A stretch of 64,000 nucleotides of DNA from Ectobacillus sp. JY-23 (GCF_023022965.1 NZ_CP095462.1:1736001-1800000), one strand, 5' to 3'. Positions 7,473-17,098 are shown, counted from the stretch's first letter. Translations and numbers: made by a program. Notes: generated by a model not told the origin, from the letters alone.

Positions 7473-8615
7473 TGCTTGTGCTGTTTCTTTATCACGGTTA
7501 AAAAATATTTTCATCATTGGTGGTGTGACAATGGTTGTAACTAATACAACAGCTACAACGACTGCAAACATATCTTGCTTTAGTAAATTCGCCTCTAGTC
7601 CGATAGCTGCAATAATGAGTGCTACTTCGCCTCGTGATACCATGGCAGCTCCGATACCGAAAGAACTATTCCAATTGAATCCTGCCGTCTTTGCACCAAA
7701 GGCACAACCCACCAGTTTCGTTACAATGGCGAGTACACTCAGTCCTATAATAAGTAGCCAGTTCTCACCAATTCCACTAAACTCTGCAGTAACGCCAATA
7801 GAAGTGAAGAATACAGGAACAAAAATAGAGTACCCAATTGTTTCTACCTTCTCAAAGATTTCGTGCTTGTAATCTGTTACACTGATGGCAACTCCAGCGA
7901 TATATGCGCCAATAATAGCAGCCACTCCTGTATATTCAGCGAAATAAGAAAACGTAAAACAAATAATTAAACCGGCTGATATGAGTGATTCTGTTACTCG
8001 TAACGGCGCGAACTTACGCAAAATAATCGGAACCACTTTCCATCCGACAACAATAGCCACAATAAAGAATAGCACTTTCTTTAGAATAACCATTGTTAAA
8101 TTTACATCACCACCGGCAAGGCTCATTACAAACGCTAATGCAACAATTACGAGAACATCATCAATTACAGCTGCTCCTAAAATAACCGATCCTTCTCGAG
8201 ACTGTAATTTTCCCATTTCCTTCAGCGCCTGTACTGAAATGCTTACACTTGTTGCCGAAAGCAAAAGGCCTAAAAAAATCGCTTCAAGATTAGACATGCC
8301 AAGAACAATTCCCGCTCCGTAACCAAGTGAAAGGGGAATGGCAACGCCAGCCGCTCCCACAATACCAGATGCTTTCCCTGTCCGTTTAAACTCATCTAAA
8401 TCAGTTTCTAAACCGGCAATAAACATTAATAAGATAACGCCAATTTGGCTTAATTCACCTAGAATTTCTGTATCATGTACAAGGCCTAATACCGATGGGC
8501 CAAGAACGATACCAATTAACAGCTTTCCTAGTACAGAAGGTTGCCCCAATCTGACACTAATATCTCCCGCAAGCTTTGAAGCCAGTAAGATGATAGCAAG
8601 TTGCGTAATCAACAT
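7470..8615 (-). CDS. CPA2-family Na+/H+ antiporter (NapA/GerN-like)
   Basis: 381 residues with 11-13 hydrophobic segments and no regulatory C-terminal domain, the normal size for NapA/GerN. The N-terminus (LAIILLASKLAGDISVRLGQ, then PSVLGKLLIGIVLGPSVLG) and the ion-binding motif GAAVIDDVLVIVALAF, with its Asp pair near residue 150, are typical. MVSRGEVALIIAAIGLEANLL near residue 325 is also conserved. The expected role is exchange of Na+ (or K+) for H+ at the cytoplasmic membrane; in B. cereus the homologue GerN is needed for inosine germination. Whether this copy works in spores is inference. It is a monocistronic gene converging on an unknown protein. Confidence 0.9.
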   Translation of the reverse strand: MLITQLAIILLASKLAGDISVRLGQPSVLGKLLIGIVLGPSVLGLVHDTEILGELSQIGVILLMFIAGLETDLDEFKRTGKASGIVGAAGVAIPLSLGYGAGIVLGMSNLEAIFLGLLLSATSVSISVQALKEMGKLQSREGSVILGAAVIDDVLVIVALAFVMSLAGGDVNLTMVILKKVLFFIVAIVVGWKVVPIILRKFAPLRVTESLISAGLIICFTFSYFAEYTGVAAIIGAYIAGVAISVTDYKHEIFEKVETIGYSIFVPVFFTSIGVTAEFSGIGENWLLIIGLSVLAIVTKLVGCAFGAKTAGFNWNSSFGIGAAMVSRGEVALIIAAIGLEANLLKQDMFAVVVAVVLVTTIVTPPMMKIFFNRDKETAQA

Positions 8616-8688
8616 GTAAATTCTCCGCCTTTCTTACGTAAATATAGCCTACCCCTGCAGAAACCGCGCTATTCTTTACCTAAAAAAG

Positions 8689-8717
8689 GCAAAAAGGAGC
8701 CTGCAGTGGCAGGCTCC
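8689..8717 (-). terminator. Terminator of the motAB unit
   Basis: On the minus strand GGAGCCTGC pairs with GCAGGCTCC over CACT, followed by TTTTT. Confidence 0.9.
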
Positions 8718-8789
8718 TCCAAAAGAACATATATTCTCAATATATTATATATCCTACATGAATACAGGGAAAATGTAAACCATTTTTGC

Positions 8790-9530
8790 TTACGGCTGTT
8801 TCGTAAGAGGCAAAATTAATACTTCTACCCTACGATTTTTCGCCCGGTTTTCAGCTGAATCATTCGGTGCAACAGGCCGGTATTCACCATATCCAATTGC
8901 GCTGAATTTCCCAGGCTGTAAGTTCGCGTTCTCAAGTAAAACCTGCATAAAGTTCACTGCTCTTCCTGTACTTAAATCCCAGTTTGATTTAAACTCGGCA
9001 TTGGTAATCGGTACATTGTCCGTGTGACCTGACACCATTACTTCTCGCGGAGACGCTGCAACAAGAAGCTGTGAAATTTCTTTTGCAGTTGCAACAGATT
9101 CCAATTTTACAAACGCCTTACCAGAATCAAATAAAGCATTATCCATGATGGTGATCATTAACCCCCGCTCCGTCAAGGTCGTTTTTAAAGAAAGGGACAA
9201 TTTATTAGCTGTGATATATGCATCAATCTTTTCCTGCAATTGCTTTAGCTCTTCCATCTCCTGTTTCGCTTGGAGCTCTTCAACAGATTTTTCTTCTTTG
9301 AGTGGGACATCTTTAGCAGGTGGAGCCTCGTTTAAAAACTCCTTGTTTCCTGTACCGCCTTTCAACTCCTTATTAAACGCAATTGCCATTTGCCTAAATT
9401 TTTCTGTATCGAGACTACTCATTGCAAACAATACAATAAATAAAGCAAGCAACAAAGTAAGCATATCCGCATATGGAATCAGCCATGTTTCGTCAATATG
9501 CTCCTCATGCTTTTTCTTTTTGCGCGCCAT
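8790..9530 (-). CDS. motB: Flagellar motor stator protein MotB
   Basis: 246 residues. I took the ATG at 9530 (GGAG eight bases upstream) over one at 9539. The basic N-terminus RKKKKHEEHIDETW is followed by the single membrane segment PYADMLTLLLALFIVLFAMS, containing the proton-carrying Asp. A coiled plug/linker (about 60-110) follows, then the OmpA-like peptidoglycan-binding domain (VMVSGHTDNVPI, GYGEYRPVAPND, NRRVEVLILP). It anchors the stator to the wall and forms the ion channel with MotA. It overlaps motA by about 26 bases, implying translational coupling. Lys/Asp features fit a proton-driven MotB rather than the sodium-type MotS, but this is not tested. Confidence 0.95.
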   Translation of the reverse strand: MARKKKKHEEHIDETWLIPYADMLTLLLALFIVLFAMSSLDTEKFRQMAIAFNKELKGGTGNKEFLNEAPPAKDVPLKEEKSVEELQAKQEMEELKQLQEKIDAYITANKLSLSLKTTLTERGLMITIMDNALFDSGKAFVKLESVATAKEISQLLVAASPREVMVSGHTDNVPITNAEFKSNWDLSTGRAVNFMQVLLENANLQPGKFSAIGYGEYRPVAPNDSAENRAKNRRVEVLILPLTKQP

Positions 9531-10314
9531 CTGTACCATCTCCAGCTTCTAATTTCTTTCTCTCTGTTTCAGAGAGCGCTACAAGAATGCGGTTTTTGAT
9601 TAAGAATGGATAAGTTCCTGCCTGTAACATCAGCATGCATTCTAAGATAAGACGTTTTTTCTCTAATTCATCTGCTGACTTTTGCTTTAATTTATTAGCA
9701 AATGGATGCCACAATACATAACCACTGAAAATACCAAAGATAGTCGCAATAAAAGCACCCGAGATCGCATGGCCTAGCTTATTAATATCAGATAAGTTGC
9801 CAAGTGCGGCAACAAGACCGATAACAGCTCCCAATACCCCAAGAGTTGGTGCGTATGTACCTGCTTGTGTAAACATTCCTGCGCCAGAAGCATGTCTCTC
9901 TTCAATAGCCTCAATTTCTGCTTCCATCATGTTTTTCAAATCTTCTGGTGAGATACCATCAATCACAAATTTCATGCCTCTTTGAATAAAGTCATCATCG
10001 ACCTCATTCACTTGCTGCTCTAATGATAAAATACCATGCTTTCGACTTTCGCCTGCCCAGCGTACGAACAGCTCCAATAACTCTTGATACGATAATTGCT
10101 TCTTATTGGTTGTGAATAACAGCTTAAAAAGCTTTGGCAGACGTTTCAGTTGCTTTCCCGGGAAAGCAATCGTCACAGCACCTGCAGTGCCGACAAAGAT
10201 AATCATAAGTGCCGCCGGATTTAGTAGAGCTTGTACATCTGCTCCTTTAAGGACCATGCCGAATACAACGGCAATTATCGCTAGAAGGATCCCCACTATT
10301 GTTGCCAAATCCAT
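9505..10314 (-). CDS. motA: Flagellar motor stator protein MotA
   Basis: 269 residues, the usual length, with four membrane segments. The cytoplasmic loop carries the rotor-contacting region (WAGESRKHGILSLEQQ), and the third segment has the conserved Pro in TYAPTLGVLGAVIGLVAAL. Five MotA surround two MotB to make the stator that drives flagellar rotation. It is first in a two-gene motAB operon. I did not find a convincing SigD promoter in the 170 bases upstream. Confidence 0.95.
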   Translation of the reverse strand: MDLATIVGILLAIIAVVFGMVLKGADVQALLNPAALMIIFVGTAGAVTIAFPGKQLKRLPKLFKLLFTTNKKQLSYQELLELFVRWAGESRKHGILSLEQQVNEVDDDFIQRGMKFVIDGISPEDLKNMMEAEIEAIEERHASGAGMFTQAGTYAPTLGVLGAVIGLVAALGNLSDINKLGHAISGAFIATIFGIFSGYVLWHPFANKLKQKSADELEKKRLILECMLMLQAGTYPFLIKNRILVALSETERKKLEAGDGTDGAQKEKA

Positions 10315-10443
10315 ATCTGCATCCCTCCATATATTACTTGCTACAATGTGTAACTATTTATTTTTTTAATTAAATATAGAATTATCTATATACATAATTA
10401 CATTATAACTTGTTATTTCATATTAAAATAGATGTTTTCATAT

Positions 10444-10486
10444 AAAAAACCTTCACGAAATATAAAAATTTCGTGAAGGTTTTTTA
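10444..10486. terminator. Terminator downstream of corA
   Basis: AACCTTCACGAAAT pairs with ATTTCGTGAAGGTT around ATAAAA with A and T tracts on both sides. It includes the corA stop codon. Confidence 0.9.
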
Positions 10487-11440
10487 ATCATTACGAAACC
10501 AACCCTTTTTTAAAAACCATATTGCCATCATACCGCCTGTGCCTAACATCATACCTAGTATAATGAAATAGCCATATTTCCATCGCAGCTCAGGCATATG
10601 CTCAAAATTCATGCCATAAATACCCGCAATGAACGTAAGAGGCATAAAGATGGTGGTGATAACGGTCAGCTTTTTCATAATACTGTTCATATAATAGGAG
10701 TTTAATGAAATGTAATTGTCTCGCATCTCAGAGGTAATTTCGCGATTTGACATGACCATTTGACTCAGCTTTAACAAGTGGTCATAAATATCCTGAAAAT
10801 AGGCCTTCTTATCATCCTGTAATAAAAACCGTTTTGATTCCAGCATCCTGTACAATAAATCTCGCATCGGTCCGATTACATAATGAAGCTGCAACAATTG
10901 ACTTCGCACACGGAATGTCTCATTAATCAGGGAAGGCATCGTTCCTTTTTGATAATCCACTTCCATTTGTCTCATTCGATCTTCGATATCATGCACAATT
11001 GGAAAATATGTATCCACAAGCTTATCTATAATTTTATGAAGCACCTCAACAGGCATCTGCTCGCAGGTATGTTTTGAACTGCAAAAATGGTTCCAAGCAG
11101 ATGTAATCTCCGGAACTTCTTCTAAGTGAAACGAAACAATAAAGTTTTCACCTAAAAATACATCCACTTCTTGAATGTCCAGTGTGTCCTGATGAATGGC
11201 ATGCATGACTAAAAAGCTGTGGTCATTATAATACTCCAGCTTAGGGCGCTGCAAAAAATGCAAACAATCTTCTATCGCTAACGGATGGAATTTAAAATAA
11301 GATGATAACAATAAAATTTCTTCATTAGTTGGTTTTGAAAAATCTACCCAATACCAAGCAATATGCTCTTTTTTGACGTCAAGGACCGGTATATCCCGCA
11401 ATACTTCATTGTCCTTTGTTACTGCTAGAATTCGAAGCAT
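10484..11440 (-). CDS. corA: CorA-family magnesium/divalent cation transporter
   Basis: 318 residues: an N-terminal cytoplasmic alpha/beta domain, a long helix (about 150-250), and two C-terminal membrane segments. The signature GMN is present as YGMNFEHMPEL between the two segments, and the protein ends with a positively charged tail (KKGWFRND). CorA pentamers admit Mg2+ (also Co2+, Ni2+). Single gene; its terminator is immediate. B. subtilis has paralogues (YfjQ, YqxL), so the exact orthologue is uncertain. Confidence 0.93.
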   Translation of the reverse strand: MLRILAVTKDNEVLRDIPVLDVKKEHIAWYWVDFSKPTNEEILLLSSYFKFHPLAIEDCLHFLQRPKLEYYNDHSFLVMHAIHQDTLDIQEVDVFLGENFIVSFHLEEVPEITSAWNHFCSSKHTCEQMPVEVLHKIIDKLVDTYFPIVHDIEDRMRQMEVDYQKGTMPSLINETFRVRSQLLQLHYVIGPMRDLLYRMLESKRFLLQDDKKAYFQDIYDHLLKLSQMVMSNREITSEMRDNYISLNSYYMNSIMKKLTVITTIFMPLTFIAGIYGMNFEHMPELRWKYGYFIILGMMLGTGGMMAIWFLKKGWFRND

Positions 11441-11548
11441 AACCCTCTCCTCTGCTATCTAAAATATGCTGGTTACTTACCCGATAATGACTTCACAAAT
11501 TTTATCATCTGGACATCCTATAAGCAATATAAAGAAAATAGATATTCA

Positions 11549-12667
11549 TTATTGAATATCAGAAACATGATGGGCTTTATTTCGAGACTTCTTTATTAAC
11601 AAAAGCACAGTTAATATGAATGGAATAATAAATTGCAGTGGAACATGCAGATAGATAGGAACCACTTTCAGTCCTATATATAGATGTTCGATCAAATTCC
11701 CAGATAAAATTAAAGAACATGCATAGATTAAACAACATACTAAAATGATTAATTGATTTTTTTTATTCTTAATCCTAATTTTAGAAATTCCCACTAAAGC
11801 TGCATATGCAAAAACAAAAATTTTAATACATCCACCTATTAAGTTGATTAATACCGCAAATAGCTCAAAATGTTCTAAAAAACCTAAAAAGTCAAGACCT
11901 TCCAAAGCTTTTATGAACGGGAATACATATATTTCCGCAAGTTTAGGATGTAAAATTCCCACTATCATTTCAGCCGCCGCAATCAATAAACCGCCTACAA
12001 CTAAAATAACCAACCAACCATATGTTTTCAGTTTGCTCTTATAATCAGCTAAAGGAAACAAAATTGTCAAAGCAATCAACTCCCCGTAAGGGAATGTAAT
12101 TCCTGTAGGAAAAACAGTATTCACAATTGCGGAACCACTGTGTTGGAATAGTGGTCCCAAATTTTTTACTAAGAAAGCGTTACTAAAATAACCTGTCAGC
12201 AGCAACATGAGAATTTGAGTTATAACTACAAACAGCAAAATTTGCGTTCCTCTAGCAAAAGACTCAATACCCAAGTAAAGTATATAACCTATGGTGCTGA
12301 TAAAACTAAAAGAGATAATCCAAGGGGATATATCTTCAAATAACATCTTGCTGGTAAAGAAAGCGAAGTCTTTCAAGACCCGACCGCCTATATAGCAAAA
12401 GTATAATGTATATACAATTTGTAATGACTTTCCTACAATCTTGCCGAAACCGTCTTCCAACAGCTCGTACAAATTTCCCCAATTACCAATTGAGAGCATG
12501 ATAAAATAAAAATATAAAACTCCAACGCCTAAAAATGAAGTTATTAGTAGCCCAATCCAAGTATCTTGTTGCAGATTAAAATTTAAACCGACGACAATCG
12601 TGCTCCCTAATAAAAACAATAACATGATGGAGAAGATTTGCGAGAATGATAATTTTACCTGTGCCAT
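11549..12667 (-). CDS. Spore germination receptor B subunit (GerAB/GerKB family)
   Basis: 372 residues from the ATG at 12667 (AAGGAG upstream); a longer start at 12694 has a poor site. Ten hydrophobic segments give an APC-type permease fold in the spore inner membrane (LSFSQIFSIMLLFLLGSTIV at the start, FPYGELIALTILFP in the middle). B subunits carry the germinant-binding site. It is the last gene of an A-C-B operon on the minus strand. The closing charged tail KSRNKAHHVSDIQ is unremarkable. The substrate cannot be read from sequence. Confidence 0.9.
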   Translation of the reverse strand: MAQVKLSFSQIFSIMLLFLLGSTIVVGLNFNLQQDTWIGLLITSFLGVGVLYFYFIMLSIGNWGNLYELLEDGFGKIVGKSLQIVYTLYFCYIGGRVLKDFAFFTSKMLFEDISPWIISFSFISTIGYILYLGIESFARGTQILLFVVITQILMLLLTGYFSNAFLVKNLGPLFQHSGSAIVNTVFPTGITFPYGELIALTILFPLADYKSKLKTYGWLVILVVGGLLIAAAEMIVGILHPKLAEIYVFPFIKALEGLDFLGFLEHFELFAVLINLIGGCIKIFVFAYAALVGISKIRIKNKKNQLIILVCCLIYACSLILSGNLIEHLYIGLKVVPIYLHVPLQFIIPFILTVLLLIKKSRNKAHHVSDIQ

Positions 12668-12698
12668 GATTCTTCTCTCCTTATTAGAATCCATAGTC

Positions 12699-13886
12699 CT
12701 ATTTTACAATTCGAATGATGTCACCTGTATTAATGAGTTTAATTTCAAATTTCCCTTCGATTTTCGCGTCTGGATACAGTCTGCTCCATTGTTTGCTTGT
12801 TCGCCTCCATAAAGAAGGATTTTGATGGTACATGGCGTCACTGAAACCAATGAAATCCGTATTGTAGGTTTGACTTTTTCTAATTAAGTCTTGTAACTTC
12901 ACTTGTAAATCTTTGCTTGATTTTTTTTCCAACTTCTTTATATATATTGGGTCTGCCAAGTTTCCTTTGCAAGTAATGTCATATATATTTGCTTTAGCTT
13001 GAACCCCTAGACGAAAAGTATACGGCCGACGTTCTGAAATCACACTTATGACTGATTTTGTACTGCTTAATTTCCACGATACTCTACCCTTGGAATGAGG
13101 ACATCCCGTAGTAACGCTCGCTCTATTTAGTTGACCTTGTACAATCCGATACATGATGCTTTCCTCGAATGAAAGCATACGATATAATCTATCACCTCGA
13201 AATACAGTGACACCTTCCAGTGAAATCAATACTCTGGGAGTACTCTGTTCGATGTTTGTTTTTTTAAAGCCTTCCTTCGGATTTCCGACAACACTTATGT
13301 ACGGGACAGTTAGTTGGGTTGTACGTGCCGTAAGAATTTCTTTCGCGTCCTCTAATGTTGCGAATCCCCTATATCCCATATGTCTCATTCCCCTTTCAAG
13401 CACTTCTTTAAAGCGGGAACTGGAAACTTTTGAAACAGGGGTGAATATACGAAACAGGTCATATGGAGAAATATCTTTGCATATCATAAATTTAATATCT
13501 GAGTATACATTCGGTTCTCGAATCAAGTAATTCAAAACATCACTTAATCCATCTCTTGCAAGGCGTTCACTAAACACCACAATTTGCGCCGATTGCAAAA
13601 ACATGCGGCGGGACGTTATTTTATACATATTTTGAATAGCTTCCTGGACGGTTTCCCCTTCTTGCTTATATGTATAAGCTGCTACTTCGTCTGAGGCATC
13701 TTTTCGATTGGCTGCAGGATTATAAAGTTGCAATGTAACAATATATTTACCCTCGCTTTTATCTACTCCTATACCTGAAACAACAGCTATGCTGTTTACT
13801 GTGTTTTCTTGAATATTTCTTCCAGTGAATGTAGCTATTATAACCCCGATAAGTAAGACGCTGCGCAATTTAGATGTATTGCCCAT
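12699..13886 (-). CDS. Spore germination receptor C subunit (GerAC/GerKC family), lipobox Cys missing
   Basis: 395 residues, the normal length of Ger(x)C proteins. N-terminal hydrophobic segment, then AVVSGIGVDKSEGKYIVTLQ, SAQIVVFSERLARDGLSDVL and LNYLIREPNVYSDIKFMI, all typical of the three-domain C subunit, which is normally a lipoprotein on the outer face of the spore inner membrane. The usual lipobox (LTGCW) is replaced by FTGRN: the Cys position is Arg (AGA). No other Cys is near. If this is not a sequence error, the protein cannot be lipidated by Lgt and would stay anchored by the uncleaved helix or be non-functional. It lies between the A and B genes with 4- and 10-base gaps. Confidence 0.88.
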   Translation of the reverse strand: MGNTSKLRSVLLIGVIIATFTGRNIQENTVNSIAVVSGIGVDKSEGKYIVTLQLYNPAANRKDASDEVAAYTYKQEGETVQEAIQNMYKITSRRMFLQSAQIVVFSERLARDGLSDVLNYLIREPNVYSDIKFMICKDISPYDLFRIFTPVSKVSSSRFKEVLERGMRHMGYRGFATLEDAKEILTARTTQLTVPYISVVGNPKEGFKKTNIEQSTPRVLISLEGVTVFRGDRLYRMLSFEESIMYRIVQGQLNRASVTTGCPHSKGRVSWKLSSTKSVISVISERRPYTFRLGVQAKANIYDITCKGNLADPIYIKKLEKKSSKDLQVKLQDLIRKSQTYNTDFIGFSDAMYHQNPSLWRRTSKQWSRLYPDAKIEGKFEIKLINTGDIIRIVK

Positions 13887-13896
13887 TCAAAACTCC

Positions 13897-15393
13897 TCAA
13901 TTCTTGTTATCGTCTTCGGTTTGTTGTAATGTTTCCTCTTTTGAAAAAACAGGAAAATTGTTCGCTACATCTTCAATTGATGATCTCAGTAGTCCGTCTT
14001 TTTGATCTCTTACTCGAAAAGGAGCAAAAGGCGCCAAATATGGAACACCAAACGAACGCAGATTACATAAATGAAACAATACAATTAAAGTAGCTAAAAA
14101 AATGCCGTATAATCCAAATGTAGCGCCTGCAATAATAAATATAAGTACTAAATATCTCGCTACATTACGCATCACCCAAATCGGAACGACACTGGTCATG
14201 ATGTAAGAAGCACTCATTACCACTAAAGTAGCTGGCTGTATGAGTTGGGATTCAACAGCTGATTGTCCCAAAACAATCGCACCAAACACTGAGATTGTAA
14301 GAACGACATTTTGTGGTACCCGATTGGAAGCTTCATAAATCGCTTCAATCATCGCCCCCAATAAAATTATCTCTACTACGGTTGGAAATGGTACGACTTC
14401 CCGCTGTGAAACGAAGCTAATTAACAACTGAATAGGTAATAGATTGGGATGATGTGTGGTGAAAGCAACATATAAACCCGGAACAACTATGGATACAGCA
14501 TAGAGAATCATTTTAAATAAACGTAACCATTTGTTGTTTTCTAACTGGATATAATAATCTTCAGGCGTTTGAAAAAATTGGATGAATACGGCTGGAGCCA
14601 CTAATACGAAAGGAGAACCATCCACAATAATACCAATTTTCCCTTCCAAAATTTCTGCAGCCACCACATCTGGACGATCGGTATTCAACATGAGTGGAAA
14701 TATGGATTTAGATTCTTCTGTTAAGCCTTCCTCTATATAATTGGACTCTAGCACAACTTCCAACTCAATCTTATCTAGACGTTTTTTGATTTCTGTTAAG
14801 ATTTCATTCTGAACACTCGTGTCCAAGTAGACAATAGAAACATCAGTAGATGTTTTTTTCCCATAGGACTTTGTTTCTATACGCAAGTCGGGATTTTTTA
14901 TAACTTTTCTTAATAAAGATATATTTGTTGTTCGATTTTCCGTGAATGCGATATCCGGTCCTTTAGTCACCCTTTGTGCTTTTGGGTTTGTTAAACCTTT
15001 TTCATTCCACTTAACTATATCCGCGGATATAAATAATGGCATATCATCTACAACAAGCAATGTTTTTCCATTCACTATTTCATGAATTGCATCTTCCATA
15101 CTTTCTACCATCCGCACTGCCTTCACTTGAATGACATGCTGGATAAGAAAATTTAACAGCCCCTGCTCTTCATATTTCAAAGGCATCTCAAACGTCATCA
15201 ACGGTTCGATAATATGAGTTTCTAAAGAGTGGGCGTCTATAGAGCCTTCAAAAAATATGATACTCACACGTAAACCAATTTCTTTTAGTGTGAATGTTCT
15301 TATCATAAGATCAGAACTCCAACCTAACTTTTCACTTATTTCATTTATGTTGGCTTGAAGGTTATTCTGTATTTTTGAATTTCTTGTAACCAT
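13897..15393 (-). CDS. Spore germination receptor A subunit (GerAA/GerKA family)
   Basis: 498 residues with the two-part cytoplasmic N-terminal domain (about 1-270, with NILKNPDLR-like sequences), then five or six membrane segments (from about 285 on) and a C-terminal tail. Conserved pieces include GLYVAFTTHHPNLLPIQLLI, EIILLGAMIEAIYEASNRVP and FVLVAPAVFIQFFQTPEDYY. The A subunit forms the core oligomer of the germinant-gated ion channel in the spore inner membrane. First gene of an A-C-B operon. No forespore (SigG) promoter could be assigned in the short region to 15450. Confidence 0.92.
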   Translation of the reverse strand: MVTRNSKIQNNLQANINEISEKLGWSSDLMIRTFTLKEIGLRVSIIFFEGSIDAHSLETHIIEPLMTFEMPLKYEEQGLLNFLIQHVIQVKAVRMVESMEDAIHEIVNGKTLLVVDDMPLFISADIVKWNEKGLTNPKAQRVTKGPDIAFTENRTTNISLLRKVIKNPDLRIETKSYGKKTSTDVSIVYLDTSVQNEILTEIKKRLDKIELEVVLESNYIEEGLTEESKSIFPLMLNTDRPDVVAAEILEGKIGIIVDGSPFVLVAPAVFIQFFQTPEDYYIQLENNKWLRLFKMILYAVSIVVPGLYVAFTTHHPNLLPIQLLISFVSQREVVPFPTVVEIILLGAMIEAIYEASNRVPQNVVLTISVFGAIVLGQSAVESQLIQPATLVVMSASYIMTSVVPIWVMRNVARYLVLIFIIAGATFGLYGIFLATLIVLFHLCNLRSFGVPYLAPFAPFRVRDQKDGLLRSSIEDVANNFPVFSKEETLQQTEDDNKN

Positions 15394-15576
15394 ATATCCC
15401 CCAAATTTTAAAAGTTAGTATTGGTATTATAAACTATCTAAAGAAAAATTATGTATACACCTGCAGCAGCTAAAAATTGTAACAAAGATGTAACCAATTA
15501 TTTCACAAAAGATATTTCTTTTAAATTCGCAATATTGTATATTTTCAATACAAGCTTTATACACAGGAGGGTTTTT

Positions 15577-16194
15577 ATGAGAGTGAAGGGTAATTACGTA
15601 CTAAAGCAAGATGTTGTGTTTTGTAGAGAGCAAGATTCATTAGAAAGTGTACTGCAGCTTTTGAATGAAACTGGCTATAGATGTATTCCAGTTTTGGATG
15701 AGACAAAAACAAAGTATGTGGGCAATGTATATAAGGTTGATATTCTAGAATACGCTGCAGCCCTTAGTGATACTGTACGCCATGTTGTGAGAGATACAAG
15801 TGCTTTTGTATATGAAGAATCCTCATTTTTTAAAGTGTTCTTTACTATTAAACGCTTACCATTTCTTGCTGTTATCGGCGAGAGCGGTAACTTTCTTGGC
15901 ATTTTAACGCATTCTAAGGTATTTGCTTTACTAGAAGACGCGTGGGGCGTAAATTCTGGTGTGTATTCAGTAACTATCGGTACACAGGATTATAACGGAG
16001 CCATTCAAAAGCTTGCTAAGGTATTGAAAAAATATACAGGCATTCAAAGCTTGCTTACACTAGATAATAATGCTTTATATGTAAGACGCATGGTATTTAC
16101 ACTAGGCAAAGAATTTGATACATCGGAATTACAGCCTCTGCTAAAAGAACTTGAAGAAAATGGTTTTCGCATCGTACATATAGAAGAACTATAA
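15577..16194 (+). CDS. CBS-pair plus ACT-like domain protein, CbpA-type c-di-AMP-binding candidate
   Basis: The start at 15577 follows AGGAGG; the frame is open further upstream but has no other good site. 205 residues: two CBS motifs (about 15-70 and 85-130; SVLQLLNETGYRCIPVLDE and LPFLAVIGESGNFLGILTHS), then a C-terminal ~75-residue domain (VYSVTIGTQDYNGAIQKLA) with an ACT-like pattern. This architecture matches Listeria CbpA (Lmo0553) rather than the shorter CbpB/DarB (YkuL). Such proteins bind c-di-AMP; the function of CbpA itself is not known to me. The same window has a c-di-AMP riboswitch on kimA. Monocistronic. Confidence 0.75.
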   Translation: MRVKGNYVLKQDVVFCREQDSLESVLQLLNETGYRCIPVLDETKTKYVGNVYKVDILEYAAALSDTVRHVVRDTSAFVYEESSFFKVFFTIKRLPFLAVIGESGNFLGILTHSKVFALLEDAWGVNSGVYSVTIGTQDYNGAIQKLAKVLKKYTGIQSLLTLDNNALYVRRMVFTLGKEFDTSELQPLLKELEENGFRIVHIEEL

Positions 16195-16216
16195 GAGGCA
16201 CATGCCTCTTTTTTTA
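16194..16216 (+). terminator. Terminator
   Basis: AGAGGC pairs with GCCTCT around ACAT, followed by seven T. Confidence 0.85.
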
Positions 16217-16290
16217 TCTAGCACATGTACACTTATTTCCGTATACTACAGGTGGGTTCTATTATTTAGAAAGGATACATTTATGGCTCT

Positions 16291-17061
16291 ATGAAAAAAA
16301 TCACTACGATTCTACTACTCCTTATAAGTATATATATTGCAATATTTTCCATTTTAAAGACTGAGCCGATGTTCCAACCTTCTAGCACTGAAACTGCCTC
16401 CCTACAGATGCAGACTAAAAAGAAAGAAATGATTCCAGCGTTTCCTCCATACGAAGACACGGTACAAGAACACACTGTAACAAATGAAGAATCTCTTCTA
16501 GTTTTAGTAAACAAAGAGCGTTTATTGCCGCCTTCCTATGTACCACAAGATTTAGTGCTACCAAACGTCTTAAGAAGTCCGGAAGCATCGACTGAAAATA
16601 TTTACATGCGAAAAGAAGCAGCCCAGGCATTAGAACAATTATGTAGAGCGGCACAAGCAGAGAATCTGCAGCTGCTTGCGGTCTCTGGATATCGCTCTTA
16701 TGAATATCAGCGAAAATTATATCAGCGTAATATAAAAACCCAAGGTAAAGAGAAAACACAGGCATACAGTGCTCCACCTGGAGCAAGCGAACATCAAACT
16801 GGCCTCGCGATGGATATTACATCAAAAGCTGCAAACTATCAGTTAAATGAAGCATTCGGCATGACAGCTGAGGGGCAATGGCTTATTGAACACGCCCACG
16901 AATTTGGTTTTATTATTCGATACAATGTCAGTAAGCAAAGTATAACCGGCTACGCTTATGAACCCTGGCATATTCGTTATATCGGTAATCCTTACGCCTC
17001 GTATTTGCAAAACAATAACTTAACTTTAGAAGAAGCAACAAAACAAGTTGTTGCTAAATAA
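16291..17061 (+). CDS. D-alanyl-D-alanine carboxypeptidase, VanY/M15B family
   Basis: 256 residues. One N-terminal membrane segment (about 5-20) is followed by a linker and the M15B peptidase domain. SGYRSYEYQRKLY near residue 132, the zinc-binding SEHQTGLAMDI near 170 (His and Asp ligands), and the final ligand His with base Glu in EPWHIRYIG near 230 are all present. It trims the last D-Ala of peptidoglycan stem peptides outside the membrane, like B. subtilis YodJ. The AAAGGA site is optimally spaced not for this ATG but for a three-codon frame (ATG GCT CTA TGA) at 16283-16294 that overlaps it. Confidence 0.92.
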   Translation: MKKITTILLLLISIYIAIFSILKTEPMFQPSSTETASLQMQTKKKEMIPAFPPYEDTVQEHTVTNEESLLVLVNKERLLPPSYVPQDLVLPNVLRSPEASTENIYMRKEAAQALEQLCRAAQAENLQLLAVSGYRSYEYQRKLYQRNIKTQGKEKTQAYSAPPGASEHQTGLAMDITSKAANYQLNEAFGMTAEGQWLIEHAHEFGFIIRYNVSKQSITGYAYEPWHIRYIGNPYASYLQNNNLTLEEATKQVVAK

Positions 17062-17098
17062 AAAAATAGGGACTGCATATGCAGACCCTATTTTTTCA
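17062..17098. terminator. Bidirectional terminator
   Basis: AAAAATAGGG pairs with CCCTATTTTT, enclosing CTGCATATGCAG, between converging genes. Confidence 0.85.
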
